From Piscicola geometra (Eukaryota; Annelida; Clitellata; Hirudinida; Piscicolidae): a stretch of DNA of 64,000 nucleotides. This document shows positions 40,132 through 58,338 of the stretch, one piece after another. The notes under the pieces were generated by a model. It was not told the DNA's origin, did no database searches, and saw only the letters and a list, made by a program, of their open reading frames with translations. The translations under genes and the position numbers were made by a program. Positions within the stretch are counted from its first letter, which is position 1; every line of letters begins with the position of its first letter. Location: NCBI GenBank assembly GCA_943735955.1, contig OX030957.1, forward strand, positions 4,388,301-4,452,300. Direction: 5' to 3'.

Positions 40132-40575
40132 TTTAAGTCAGTTTGAATGCGTAATTAACTCTTAATTGACACCTTTAAGTTTAAGGCCTAAACATCAGTG
40201 TATGAATTTTTCCATTTTTTCTCCATCATGAAAAAAAATAAATAAATTGCATAGTAGGAAAACCAGATGTTTGCGCTAAAAGTATTTTGTAGAAAGGCCA
40301 AAAATATAGTATTTTAAGTGGCGTATTTGCTAACCAAATGCCAATTTTCAACACAAAAATGAATTAAAAAAGACATTTAAAAGTAAACTGTTCTTTTAAC
40401 TTTATCAATTTAGGCATGTGACCATCTTCTGAAATATGAATTATTTTCTATTCAATATTTGAATTTTATTTTCATATATATTTAATTTATAAACAATTTT
40501 TCGTAAAAATAACTTTTTAAAGTTTATTTTATCTTTGATGACGTCTGTAAGTCACCAAGCGGCAATTTGAATTTG
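40132..40575. promoter_or_regulatory. Presumed bidirectional promoter between PIK3C2 and the TPR gene
   Basis: The two start codons face away from each other with 444 bp between them. The stretch is AT-rich with no simple repeat, in contrast to the surrounding introns. No TATA box is placed clearly for either gene. Shared promoter use is inference from geometry. Confidence 0.45.
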
Positions 40576-41283
40576 ATGTTGACAAATATGAAAGACTTTT
40601 ATCAAAAAGACGAAAGTGAAATTGAAATCGACAAACTACAAGAATATTCCCAAAAGATTAAAGAATCTCCAAACGATCCAATAAACTACATAAACAGGGC
40701 GTACGTTTTCCTAAAACTGAAACACTATTACTACGCCCTGGAGGATGCATACAAGCTTATAACAGAGCTCAAATGCCGTTCAGCCATTGGCTTCAAGTTG
40801 ATAAGCGAGATTTACAACAGCGCTGAGTTGTACGAAGAAAGTCTGAATATTCTAGCGGCAGGCCTAAGAACGTGCAAACAGAATTTTCGAAAAGAATTGA
40901 TGCTTTTAAAAAAGGAAACCGAGAAAAAAATAAAAGAAAGAAACTTTAAAGAGCAGAAGTTTCTGTATGTTTCACTGCTGGTCAGTTGCTTCATAGGACT
41001 GATAACATCTCTGTCCATTTTCTACTTTCCACTGCCAGACTATGTGGAAGAGTACTACTCCATTATCAGTATAGGCATCATACTGGGAAGCTCACTGTTT
41101 GGTTTCGTCTTCTACAGTTTGGCCGTGAAGATCAAGCGAGGGCAACGCTACAACATCGCTAAGCCGCCCTATGAAACGCTGAGGGAGGAGGAGATTGAGG
41201 AGCTGATGAGGGGAGACTTGAGTTGCCTGAGTGGATTGTTCGAGAACAATGACCAGGGAGACGGGAGCAAAAAAGATATTTAA
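40576..41283 (+). CDS. TPR protein with two transmembrane helices, single exon, function unknown
   Basis: Intronless frame of 235 residues starting at the first ATG (other in-frame Met at residue 5). Residues about 27-62 (PNDPINYINRAYVFLKLKHY and on) have the spacing of a tetratricopeptide repeat; a second helical pair follows at about 63-105. A Lys/Glu-rich helix at about 106-130 leads to two hydrophobic segments (about 134-157 and 162-188). These are separated by a short loop (PLPDYVEEY), which suggests a membrane hairpin with the TPR part and acidic tail on the same side. The C-terminal tail contains REEEIEEL and PPYETL. I do not recognise a named family. The gene is head to head with PIK3C2 and tail to tail with SAMM50. 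A polyadenylation signal AATAAA lies at 41405-41410. Confidence 0.8.
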   Translation: MLTNMKDFYQKDESEIEIDKLQEYSQKIKESPNDPINYINRAYVFLKLKHYYYALEDAYKLITELKCRSAIGFKLISEIYNSAELYEESLNILAAGLRTCKQNFRKELMLLKKETEKKIKERNFKEQKFLYVSLLVSCFIGLITSLSIFYFPLPDYVEEYYSIISIGIILGSSLFGFVFYSLAVKIKRGQRYNIAKPPYETLREEEIEELMRGDLSCLSGLFENNDQGDGSKKDI

Positions 41284-41404
41284 ATGTGCAAAACTATTTT
41301 TTTATCTTTATAGTTTATAATTAAAACTATATATCTTTCCACTACTATTTTTCTGTACGTTTTATTTGTTGTCGTTACTTTCGAAGAGTAGTTTATATAA
41401 ACCT

Positions 41405-41410
41405 AATAAA
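41405..41410 (+). terminator. Polyadenylation signal of the TPR gene
   Basis: AATAAA 122 bp after the stop codon, followed by a T-rich stretch. Confidence 0.6.
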
Positions 41411-41477
41411 TGATTTTGAAATTCATTTTATTCCTTCATTTTTGTTATTGAGGTGAAAAAAATTAAGTTTTTCCATT

Positions 41478-41499
41478 TTTATTCAAAAACAGCTTTATT
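41478..41499 (-). terminator. SAMM50: Polyadenylation signals of SAMM50
   Basis: Two AATAAA hexamers on the minus strand (41494-41499 and 41478-41483), about 265-285 bp downstream of the SAMM50 stop. They lie only about 70-90 bp from the signal of the convergent TPR gene, so the two transcripts nearly meet. Confidence 0.5.
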
Positions 41500-41760
41500 A
41501 ATAGAACTATTATAAGTAATAATGATTCCTATTTGTAATACATCTTTAATATATTCACCAATCTAATCATCCAATCACCACTAGAAGCACAAAATTTTCA
41601 TTCATCCACAACTAAGCTCTAAGCCACATTAAACCCACCATTCAACACCATATCCAATTTAAACAAACTTCCACCATAGCAACCGCAGCATGATTCGTCT
41701 ATATATACAAGTGGATGGTTGAAGGGAGGGAAGAGGCATGTTTGATGAAAAACTTTTCCA

Positions 41761-47698
<5,938 letters not shown>

Positions 47699-48825
47699 TT
47701 TAATTGGACCTTTTTGCTATTTTAATTTAAATAAGACGAACAATTATTAACTTTTAAGAGTTAAAAATTAAATTACAATTAGTTTATTAGAATAAATTTA
47801 TTAACTATGCAGCACAAAGACTCTTTGAGTGTGATCTTGAAAGTTTATAAAAAGTCATTCCAGCGATTGAAAAATGAAACTAAAGCAACTTTCATGCCAA
47901 AGTTAAAGGTTCGCGGACACTTTGTATAGTTCTATGTTACAGATTCTTTGGGTTTAAAAGTAATTTTTATTGAAACTATTTATATCATTTTATTAAAAAT
48001 CTTCAAAAAAGGTTATTTCTATTGTATTTCAATTTAATATTTGTATCAAGTTGTAAAATAAAATGAAATAAGTTACTTTCCAAAATATTTGCACCTGTAT
48101 TAAACACAGATTAGTTGGTGTAGAAAAAGAATGCGTGTTTTAAAAAAATTCTTTTGACTTATTAAAAACTATTAAAACAAGGCCCTGCTTTTCAAGCGTG
48201 ATCACATTGTAGTGTTTAAATGTTGAAAATATTTCAATTTTTTAAAACATTTTAATGCAATTCCTGGCATAGAAAAATACAGTTTAAACAGTTTTTACTT
48301 GATAATCAAACATTTAAGAATAAACTTAAGAATGTGATGTAAAATAAATGCCTCGACAAGCACACACACACATGCATATAAGCTGGTAACATCGGAAAAT
48401 TTTCTATAATATAAATTTTTCTGAAATATTCTTCTAACATCACTAAGATGTTTTACAAGATACATTTATCTGTACTTTGTATGTTTGACTCTGTATAGCA
48501 AAATTAATTTAGTCTGGAAATCATCTACTCATCGCCAAAATCTTCAACACCTTCTCTCAATTCTCTTTCGAGGTAATCCAAATAATCAATCAATAAATAT
48601 AATACATCAATCAAATGAACTCATATACGCTTTTTATTGCGGTTATGCATACGATAATTTATTTTAAAATATAAATACATTTTTACAGATTTATTTAACA
48701 ATAATTAATCAAATACCGTAAAAAAACATTATATTTTCACAATTGTAAACCATTATTTTTCCAAATTTACGAAAATATATAACATTCTTTTAAACCAATA
48801 AGTAAAATCTGAACCAATAATTACT

Positions 48826-48887
48826 CAATCAATCAATCAATCAAATCAATTTCTATAGCGCTCTTTCCTCAAATTCAAGAGCGCTGG
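48826..48887 (-). mobile_element. Reverse copy of the GCGCTATA-(GATT)n retroposon tail
   Basis: (AATC)n, then AATTTCTATAGCGCTCTTTCC and TCAAATTCAAGAGCGCT. This is the reverse complement of the copy at 42175-42246 with few changes. Confidence 0.6.
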
Positions 48888-49074
48888 TAAATGAATTTGT
48901 TAAACAGATATGTCTTCAGATCCGTACGAAAAGTAAATAATGATATAGAAGTAGTTAAATAAGGAGGTGATGAGTTTTAAATATATGGACATCGTTAAAG
49001 AAGGGTCATCTAAGTAAGGTAATAATTGTCTAATACGTCAGTTTTCAATAGATAATAGACATAAACAGTAATGT

Positions 49075-49341
49075 GTAGAAAATTCGTTCTGACAGTCTGT
49101 CCTTCATCTGCAGAGCTCATTTGCCTTGTGAAGTAAGTAGCCAGTGGGTGCTTGCAAGCTGTGCACTGGTGTTCAAATTGAGGCCCTGGCACTTCTTCAT
49201 AAACACAGTCATGTATTGAAGATTCGTTCTAACAGTCTGTCCTTCATCTGCAGAGCTCATCTGCCTTGTGCAGTAGGTAGCCAGTGGGTTCTTGCAAACT
49301 GTGCATTAGTGCTCAATTTGAGGCCTTGGCACTTCTTCCTT
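49075..49341. repeat. 140-bp tandem duplication
   Basis: Two copies offset by 140 bp (49082 and 49222): ATTCGTTCTGACAGTCTGTC, CTTCATCTGCAGAGCTCAT, GTAGCCAGTGGGTGCTTGCA, TTGAGGCCCTGGCACTTCTTC. About 90% identical by eye. No coding or RNA structure is recognised; open frames run through both copies on each strand but no family is seen. Confidence 0.75.
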
Positions 49342-49530
49342 TTAAAATAAGTTTTTATTGTAGTCCGTTAGACAGTTATTGGTTGAAGATTTTAATTCCG
49401 AGAGCAAGATAAATTTAAAACCAGAAAACAAAAAAAGATATAAATTATGATTACTATAATTATTTGAAATTAAAAAAAACTAAATTATTAGATAAGAAGA
49501 CAAACTATTTAACAAAATCATTACGGTTAA

Positions 49531-49565
49531 AGCGGCTGCCAAGATGGCAGCTGCTAACCAAAGAA
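49531..49565. repeat. Dispersed palindromic repeat, copy 2 (opposite orientation)
   Basis: AGCGGCTGCCAAGATGGCAG followed by CTGCTAACCAAAGAATT. Read in reverse it matches the copy at 32.4 kb including the CTTTGGTTAGC flank. An ATGAGCAAAT match recurs nearby in both, so the shared element may be longer (about 150 bp, degenerate). Confidence 0.6.
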
Positions 49566-49800
49566 TTACTGAAGTTATTTGCTCATTAGTAGATCTATTC
49601 TTATTCAAATTAAAATAGTAATTAAATTATAAAAAGTTGGTTAAGATGTGATACTTTTCCGCCATAAAAACCACTAAAGAGATTCTAATTTTTCAAACTT
49701 ATCCGATCTAAGAGCTTCTAATACAATTTTTTAGGAAAAATGATGGTGTCTAAACATTTTAAATGTCTGAAAAACTTAGTATTTTACGGTATTTTACTTA

Positions 49801-50015
49801 TTTATTTTTTATTATTGGCGAGCGGGTTGGCTTAGATGGTAAGTCGTTAGACCTGCAACTTAAAGGTCGCCAGTTCAAATCCCTGTACAGCCAACCGTGA
49901 GCTATCATATACATAGTGTATATGATGCGGTGTTTCACGACTTATGTCGTGTGAGTGGCGCTTCAGTTGCGTGCCCGGGCGCTATACAAAAAACTGACAT
50001 TTATTTTTTATTATT
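49801..50015 (+). mobile_element. tRNA-derived SINE with 16-bp target-site duplication
   Basis: A 183-bp element (49817-49999) has RNA polymerase III promoter boxes of tRNA type: box A TGGCTTAGATGG at 49828-49839 and box B AGTTCAAATCC at 49872-49882. A tRNA-unrelated body follows and ends in GGGCGCTATACAAAAAACTGACA. The element is flanked on both sides by the identical 16-mer TTTATTTTTTATTATT (49801-49816 and 50000-50015), as left by LINE-driven insertion. The perfect duplication points to a fairly recent insertion. Confidence 0.88.
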
Positions 50016-51563
50016 ATCCAAAATAAATTATATAAAGCATTTGTTTAACTTTTTCTTCTAAGCTAAGTATTTCAAATTTTTTTATTTAAAAACTAAACTA
50101 AATTTCTGCGACTTATGAATGCATTCACAGTCCAACACCTAGATCCGTCTATCATTTAACCCCTCCTCTTATATTTCCCTTCCACTTTTCCACTCCCTCC
50201 ACTACTCATCTCCATCACCCAACCTCCTTCATCACCCACTCTCCTACCTCCCCCATCCCTCTTCCCCATCCCTAATCCACCCTCCAGCCCCCTACCTTCC
50301 ACCACCCCACTTCCTTCCACTACCCCCATTTCCATTCCATCCCCAACTCTCCTCCACTCCCACCCCCCTCCCCCCCCCACACCCTCCCACTAGCACTCAG
50401 CCACCTGCATTAAGTTGCAAAATCGTTCACGGGATCATCCTTTTACTCCGCATCAATTATTCATCCCACCCATTCCCATGACGACGACATCACTACACCC
50501 GCTGCATTCGAAACGCCTCGATCCTACCTGTAGCCTTTTGCCGGCGTCATAAGCGAAAAACACACACTAATTAACCTAAAAATATAAATAAAAATAAAGT
50601 AAAAAATATGTTTTAATATTTTTAAATAAGTATCCTAACAATATTATATATTTTTTTCTTGTTTTTCAATCAAACTTTGATAATTATCGATTATAATGAA
50701 CGTTTAAAAGAGGACGTACGAGAGGATTCAGGTGTGCAGTGTGGAGTAGTGCATTAGTGCCCATGGCGTGCTTCTGTGAGGACCCATACATTAAATTTGG
50801 CCCATTAGGCTTTTGAGTGCTTGCATTTTTCATTTTGTCTTTTTACGTGTTCTTTTTGTACGTAGCAACGCTTTATGGACGGAACATACTCGCTGTATAA
50901 GACAAGGCATTTATTATTGATTTGTTTGTATACAATTTATGATGCAAAAAATACAAAAGTAATTATTTTGTTTTTTATATAGAGATAAAATTTAGAATTT
51001 AATTTAAAAAAGGATCAAATCGACTTTATTACTCAAGGAAGTAAATACTTTTAGTAAGGATTCAATTCCTACATTCAGTATTTCAGAGATATCGTATAAA
51101 ACACTCAATTTCAGTTTTCAGCCTCAAACACTAAACGATCCATTCAAATCTTCAAAAACCATTTTGGCAGCATCTCCATCATCCTCCATTCATTCATGCC
51201 CAAGCAGGAGCGTCGAAGGATCATTTGCCGCTGTTTGTGTACACGTTTGATTGTGTTTTGAAAGCAAACAAACAATTACGAATAATGAATACATGCACGT
51301 GCATAAAGCGCCTTTGAAAGTTTTACAAGCGATTGTGAGTGTGTACATGTATAATATACATTGTATGTGTGGGTAGTCTTCGATTGATAACATGTCTTAT
51401 GGCTTTAAACAAATACTTTCAGATGAACGCCACTGCAGCACCAAAGAACTCCTCTTTCAAAAAGCACGTCATTTGTGGAGCAACTCGGAGCATGAGTTAT
51501 GAATTATAAACGCCGCTGAAAGTGGAGGCGCATCTGGAAACGAATTAAGTCGACTCGTGTTGA

Positions 51564-53797
51564 ATGCATCGGTCGCATGTGTGTCCATCACGCCAGGTTA
51601 TGAGAGACGCCAACAATGCGTGCACACGATCGCACATTGTTTACAGAGCATTGTTGCCGATGCTTTTATTGAATCTAGTCGTCTTCATCGCTCTCAATAT
51701 CTCTGAGTCTCGTCGAAGCACGAAGAAGAACGTGCACCTTGTGGCGAATGTGCGTCCTGGCAATGCTCCTGTGGCGGGAGAGGCTTCAAAGTTTGAGCCA
51801 AGATTCGAACAACTTGAAGGTCGCAGATTCATGTCTTTAGATGAAAGATTAAAGAAATATGCTTTCAAAAAACCAAATAAAGACATTACAATAAATTCTA
51901 TAAAACCAAAAAATTTAGAAGCAAGAGAAAGTTTCAAAAAAGTTTCTAAACGGAAGAAACGATTCGGGTCGACCAAACGTGGTGGAGACAGAACCGACTT
52001 GAAAGAGGCTCAGAGGCAGGCGGATGATCGCAACCACCGCTCGATACACTACCTGAGACAGATATTCGGGAAGAACAATGATCCCAATGCCAATGCTTCC
52101 CACACCAAAAGCCTCAGAAATGAAGACATTCGCTCCAAGTACTTGATGGTCTCTGGAGTTTCAAAAAACCTAAATATTTGGATGCACAGAGTGCGCATAG
52201 GAGACAAGAACTCTGGGGAGTCTCATGAATACCCAGATGGAATTGAAGAGCAACTCAATTATGTTCCAGAATCGTACAAAAGCAATCTGAAACGTCTTAA
52301 TTTGTCGGATAAATATTCAAAAAGCTTCAGCAAAAAACAACACTTCGTCCTCAGCAATTACTTGAAAAACGAACTAGCTTCAATGGTCAACTCTCCTCGC
52401 CCAAACACTGACTTTTATAACTCTGCACACAAAGCGACTAGAAGTATCGGCATCTTACAAAGCGCTATTGCTGTAACTTCCAAAATCCCTAAAAGTCCGC
52501 TTAGAAAGGAACCAGACTGGAGCATGCTGGTGAAAATAATCTACCTTCCCGACGGTCTGAGTGCTGACGTGGGCTATGGAAGAAGCATCTTCATCAGCGA
52601 AGAATGTCCCGTCTCCTCCTGTTACCTCACCAGCAAAAACTTCTTCAAGAGGCGTGCCCATCTGAGAGTGGAGAGGATGTACGCCATTGAAACCGTCAAA
52701 CCACCCGGACAGATCTGGCTCAACTGGTTCCTCGAGTCTCCAGTCAACTCGGTGTATCTCCCGCAAAACACTTACGACGACCGCATCAACTGGACTGCTT
52801 CTTTCAGGTCCGACTCCACCATTGTCACGCCATACGCCAAATTTGTTCCACACCTCCACCGGTCTCCAGAAGGTTTGTCATTTGAGTTTTACTCTGAATC
52901 TATCAATCGAAAATTCGTTGAGAACATTATCTATTTATTGAATATTTTTTCACGTTTAATGTTTTCAGTTCCATTAAACCACGTGCACGTCTAGCGACTG
53001 AAATAAAACATTTTATTAATTGGAATTTTTAAAGTTGTTAATAAATTTATATATAAAAGTAATTAATTATCTAAAAATATTTTGTCCTAACAGATTCAAC
53101 CCACAAAAACTACGCTGAAGGAAAAACTCGTTTTGCAGCTTGGTTTGTTTCCAGTTGTTACACCACCAACAACAGAATGGACTTTGTGAAAAGACTGCAA
53201 AAGCACATCCCAGTCGACGTATTTGGAGCCTGTGGGTTTCTGGATTGTGATAAAAGTAACAAAACCAAATGTTTCGAGCTTCTTTCGCGGCGGTACAAGT
53301 TCTACCTTTCGTTTGAAAACTCTAATTGTGATTATTACATCACCGAAAAGTTCTTCTTGAATGCTCTGCAGTGAGTCGATAATTTAGACCGTCAAACATC
53401 TTTGAAACTAAAAGTAAAAATTAAATAAAACGCATTATTCTTTAATTTTCGTTGAAAATTGTTAAATTTATTTTTCAGAAACAACGTGGTGCCTGTGGTG
53501 ATGGGCGCCAGGAGGGAAGACTACCTGAAGGCAGCCCCTCCAAACTCCTACATCCACGTGGAAGACTTCAAAGACGAGCGCGAACTCGCAGAATATTTGA
53601 AGTTGCTCAACAAAAACGACACGGAGTACAACAAGTACTTTGAGTGGAAGAGCACTGGAAGCTTCGTGAACACAAAGTTCTGGTGTCGCCTGTGCACCCT
53701 CCTGCAAGACGACCACAAGCCAAACTTGTGGTATTCGAACTTCGAAGAGTGGTGGATGAGTAGGAACACTTGCAAGGAAGGGCCGTGGAATACGTGA
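51564..53797 (+). CDS. GT10 alpha-1,3-type fucosyltransferase, type II Golgi membrane protein (complete, 3 exons)
   Basis: Transfers fucose from GDP-fucose to glycans in the Golgi. Exons 51564-52872, 53094-53370 and 53479-53797 join in phases 1 and 2 and give 634 residues; the ATG directly follows an in-frame TGA. The order is a short cytosolic tail, a signal anchor at about 29-46 (LLPMLLLNLVVFIALNI), a long basic Ser/Lys/Asn-rich stem to about 310, the GT10 N-domain (IWLNWFLESPVN, INWTASFRSDSTI, YAKFVPH) and the C-terminal donor-binding domain (RFAAWFVSSC, VDVFGACG, YKFYLSFENSNCDYYITEKF, NVVPVVMG). The FENS..DY.TEK motif is the family signature. C-terminal Cys residues (FWCRLC, NTCKEGPW) fit the conserved disulphides. 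Typical members have about 350-450 residues, so the stem is unusually long. The acceptor cannot be told. Confidence 0.93.
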
Positions 53798-53907
53798 GAC
53801 TGAAGGAGATTCACTGAGCAATATACATCACAAGTGTGTTTTATTTAAGATATAACAAAGTTGTAAAAGATTTTTTGTAAATATATTTCCAACTTAAAGT
53901 ATTTGTT

Positions 53908-53913
53908 AATAAA
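53908..53913 (+). terminator. Polyadenylation signal of the fucosyltransferase gene
   Basis: AATAAA 111 bp after the stop codon, followed by a GTT/T-rich stretch (TGTTGTTTATTTTT). Confidence 0.6.
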
Positions 53914-56900
53914 TATCATGTGTTGTTTATTTTTAATTCATCACTAGTATAAATTCAAATATATAAAAAAACAGACAAAAAAAACTTTCACAAAAAGTTT
54001 CAGAGAAAAACCTCTGAAAATAAACATGCCTTATAAATAGGAAGTAAAACAAGCAGAGCAGTATGTATGGCTGTGCAGGGAGCGATTGCATTGCGGGTGA
54101 ATGGTCCGCGAAGGAAGGATCATCCACTGGTAGCCGCTTATGAATAACGAGAAACTGCACGCTCGAAGGGACTTCTTTGCTTAATTGTGTGTTCGAGGCT
54201 TGGATTATTTCGAGGCCCTGCTCAGAGAATTTTTCCTTTTGGAACAAGAATAATGAAATATTTCACCACATTTAGTTTTTTTATATATTCAAATATCAGT
54301 TTTCAAAATTTGATTCAGACGATAAGGTATTAAATTGAAAGTTTTATTTACCTTTGTTATCTAACTAAAACATCAAATTGACACATTTTCAAATTCAAAT
54401 TCGAAAAGTTATTTTCTCAAAAAAACAACAATATTTTTAATTTTGGAAGCAGAATTGTATATGAAACTGAGATATACATTTTTTACAAAATGTTTTTGTG
54501 AGCTCAACTTTTCTAAAAAAATCTCTGATCAAACACGCAAAACTTTGCATTGGTAGTTCGCTAACAAGGCTTTGGAAAATTGGGTCGTTACAGAGTCAAT
54601 AAATTTAAATATTGAATCAAATATTATAAAATGCATTCGTGACTTTGGAGCTCTTACGTTTTGTGCTCTAGTTATATTCGCCATAGACGTCTGCTGCAGT
54701 GGCTCATATTCAAAGTTTAATATGCTGTGATGCAAGGGTGCGTGTTTGTGTCCTATCATTAATGTCCTGGTAGTTCTCAAAAACGTTTTATACACACCAG
54801 CGGAACATAAACCCTCCGAAGACGCTAGAAGCTTTCGGCAGTGTCGTCTCGAGGTAGGGAACTACTTCAAAGGCTTTGACTGGCAGAAAGGGAGTATGTC
54901 AATCTCTCATCAAATCTTAGTATCGAGATGAAGGTGTACAAAACAGCCGTTAACTTCTTCACATCCGTTAAACCTTGAAATTTGAGAACTGGCTTGCATC
55001 GTCCCATGGCTTGCCATCCTTCTCTTACTGCCAAAGTCTTTCCAATCGATGACCCCACAAGTGACAGCGTGTGCAAGCTTAAGATTTTTAACATAGATTT
55101 AGCGGTTCTCTTTATCAGTCATGTTTTTTGTTTTTAAGGAAAAAACAATTTTAAGCTTTTGTCTTTGATCTTGTTTTTAAATTAAAAGTTTGAACCATTT
55201 TCAAAAATTAGCCTTAAATTTTAAATAGCAGCAATAAGTTTCAACAAATCAAAACAATTTTGTTTTTATTTGAAAAATAACAATTCACAACTCGAGTGTA
55301 ACAACCGATATATTAAAAATATTTTGCAAAACGTATCTAGACGCTGTCATTGGTTATATTTCACGTAATCCAAGAGACAAAGCTTCCAACAACTATGAGC
55401 CTAGATCTGAATTTAAATTACAAAAGAAGCAGATGCCTTTAAAAAAGCATCAAAGCTAGGATGTGAAGGCACGTAAAACTAGAATGAATGTGATGTGTGT
55501 ATGTAATTAAAGTCCGCTTCATACGACTGAAACGGCGCGACACATTGATGCTAAGCATATGCGTATAAAATAATTATCTTTATGAAAGTTTTGATTAAAA
55601 ATGCTTTATGGATCTTGAGACTAGGTTAACTAGAAAGTATTTTTTAAATCTAGCATTTCGCTCTGTTTTATTTATTAACTTGAAAGATCAAAGAAAAATA
55701 TTTTCAAAACTTTGAAAATGAAAGGAAATAAATTATAAATATGCCTTTGGTGAGTGTGTAAATCAATGTGAGTATGGCAGTTGGTGGCTTTGAAGTTAAG
55801 GTGCTTGTGAGTACCACGCTAAACCCTTCTCGTGCATAGGCGAAGAACTTAACGTATACGCCTAACGGCGAGAATTACACGTCCTCGCCAATAACATGTA
55901 ACAGTTTCTACCTTATGAGTTCGCAGACCTATGAAGGGTCGATAGGAGAAATTGATGGACCGCTATCAATTTTATAAAAGCATGTTTAAATAAAATAGCA
56001 GCGAATTTAGTAACTGCTTGAATGTATGAATGAATGCGCAGTTTGAATTGGAAAGATACGGCAGGAGGGATCAATTGATTTATGCTGAGTAGTTGTAAAC
56101 TTGTGTAAACTTGTGTGCTGATTTAACGCTAAGGTACATTTTCACTACGAAATAATGCGATGCATTGCTTGTTTTAGCGTGAGGAAATGCGATGGTGGCT
56201 GTTGAGTTATATATGAAGCGAAGTTTAACACTGTTTGAGTGATAAGAGGGAGGTTTGTGGAAGTATAAATGATGAATTGCATGAAAACATAAGCGAATAA
56301 ACAAATATGTAGAGTTTAATTTGTTTAATTTCCCGATATTTTGAGAGGCGCGGAGATGTTTAGAGACATAATAGAATGATAATGCTAATGTATTTTTTTC
56401 TAGAATAAAGACTACACAAAACACTAAACCAAACTTTCAAAATGTAAAACATGGAATGCAAAATGGAGATTTTAAAAATAAAAATAATTTTTAGTTTCTA
56501 AATAGCTTAAAATTTGATTTTTGTGAAAATATATAGAACAAAAGTGAATTTAAAACAATCTTTTTAACAATCTTGAATCCTTCAATATTTTTCCAATACA
56601 AAGCGAATGAATGTTCTCGTTTAAAATTCCACAAAAGCATGCTTTGGAAAGATTTTTAATGAACTAGAGGTTCGATTGCTTTCAAAGAAAAAGATAGAAA
56701 TAAAATTTTATAATAAGTAATAAAAAAAGGATTTTTAAAGTTTAAAAAAGAATATAATAAATGTATTTAATACAATTTTTTCAACCGTTTTAGATATAAC
56801 TTCAGTGAATATACAATGTTCAAAATGTAATAATTTTTAAGCAACAACTTTATGCTTTTTAAACGTCAGATAATTTTCAACGGAAGCTCAAAAGGGGCAT

Positions 56901-58338
56901 CGTTTAACACAAGACAATGAGTTCTTTCGTGGCATGCTGAGGAATCCGATGCTGCGGAAAATTCCAAAAAAAAGAAAAATTCTACGCTTTTTTAAAACAG
57001 AATTTTTTTCTATTTTTATGCTGCTTTACAAGTTAAAAAAATCTGTTTGTTAAATTGAACAACTTTAAATTTTCTATGCCTAACTTTTTTCACAATAGTT
57101 ATTTAAATTTACAATTCCTTGAAACATAAATTTGGAAGAATCTTTACACCACGCTTTTATACCGAAAACGATTGCCTTGAGGATGAAGTGAAAGATGAAA
57201 AAAAAAAGAATGCATTGATGATTCTGTAGAGAATTTGATAAGCGCTTGAAAACAACAAGTATTCCATTACCTCGAACGAAACCAGAAATTAGTGATTTCA
57301 AGTTCTAGCTGGCAACCCTAATGGTACAAACCTTCAAAAACACTCTAAATACTAAAAACTCTATATTAACACATTTTGATAGTTTTACATTTTTGACGTA
57401 TGCTTTTCACACGTCTAAGAAGATTGAGTAATGGTGGCAACCTTGAGAGCTGGCACCCCTCAACGTGCAAGGTCCATGAGTGCCATCAGAAATGCTTGCT
57501 TCTAGAAAGCCCAAAATAACATTTAGACAATATAATATAATATAATTTAATATGATCTTTTATGTTATAATAATATTACATATTATGTTTATTACTTTAA
57601 TTATATTTTTTATTCCCCCAAAACTGTTTTAAATAAGCTAACGAAAAAACTAAAAACAGCATAAAACCGCCAAATTGAAACATAAATCAGTTAATTTGCT
57701 AGACTTATTAGTTAGTTTACACCCTCATTAACAAAGCACAAACTTTCTATTCTACACGTGAAGTTTCACACAAACAAGATTGATGTTGTTCCTGATGAAA
57801 AGTAAAATAAAAATATACAAATACTATAATCAATAGATCATGTCCACTAAGATACAGTCAGAGAGATAGATTGCACGCATCAATAATTATGATCTGCATT
57901 ATTTAACAAGTTAAGCTTCAGTTTGTTTGATACAGTCTCAGACTTTGGTGCAGATTAATGATTCAAATAAATGGAATTAATAACCAAGTACTTGTTCGAA
58001 ATCTTCTTAAAAGATTCATATATCCACTTTAATTTTTACATTCCTAAAACAACTTTTTTGAAAGCTACAAATTTCACAATAACTCATCAAAAATTGCACA
58101 CCTCAGATCTTCAAGCGCTTCCTCTTAACGATCAATGCTTCAAACCACTTTCGACTTCTGGCCTTATCATTGAAACACATTGAAAGCTCTAACCAATCAA
58201 AACACCTGCTATAAGCAATATAACGATTTCGATTGAGAAATCAAAAGCTTGAGCTTGGTTTTTGTTATACTACACACATTAAATCCTATTTTCAAAACCT
58301 TTCATCAACGCATAGTTTCTTGATTCGAGAGTCACTCT
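53914..58338. other. Intergenic/3' region between the fucosyltransferase and SOCS7-like genes
   Basis: AT-rich single-copy-looking DNA with no long simple repeat. Short open frames (minus strand near 54,867-55,094 and 53,933-54,247) match nothing I know. A missing SOCS-box exon of the SOCS7-like gene would be expected here if one exists, but I could not find it. Confidence 0.55.

Larger units (their letters stand above)
47699..51563. other. Intergenic region between SAMM50 and the fucosyltransferase gene
   Basis: The two genes diverge. AT-rich DNA with the reverse retroposon tail (48.83 kb), the 140-bp tandem duplication (49.08 kb), the palindromic repeat (49.53 kb), the SINE (49.8 kb) and a C-rich CCTCC/CCATCC tract at 50,160-50,400. 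The 5' UTR and promoter of the fucosyltransferase are presumably in 51,200-51,563. No further gene recognised. Confidence 0.65.

Noticed and set aside
54867..55094. A minus-strand frame considered as the missing SOCS box exon.
   Set aside because: It lacks the SLQHLCR and LPLP patterns, and the upstream exon has no suitable donor.
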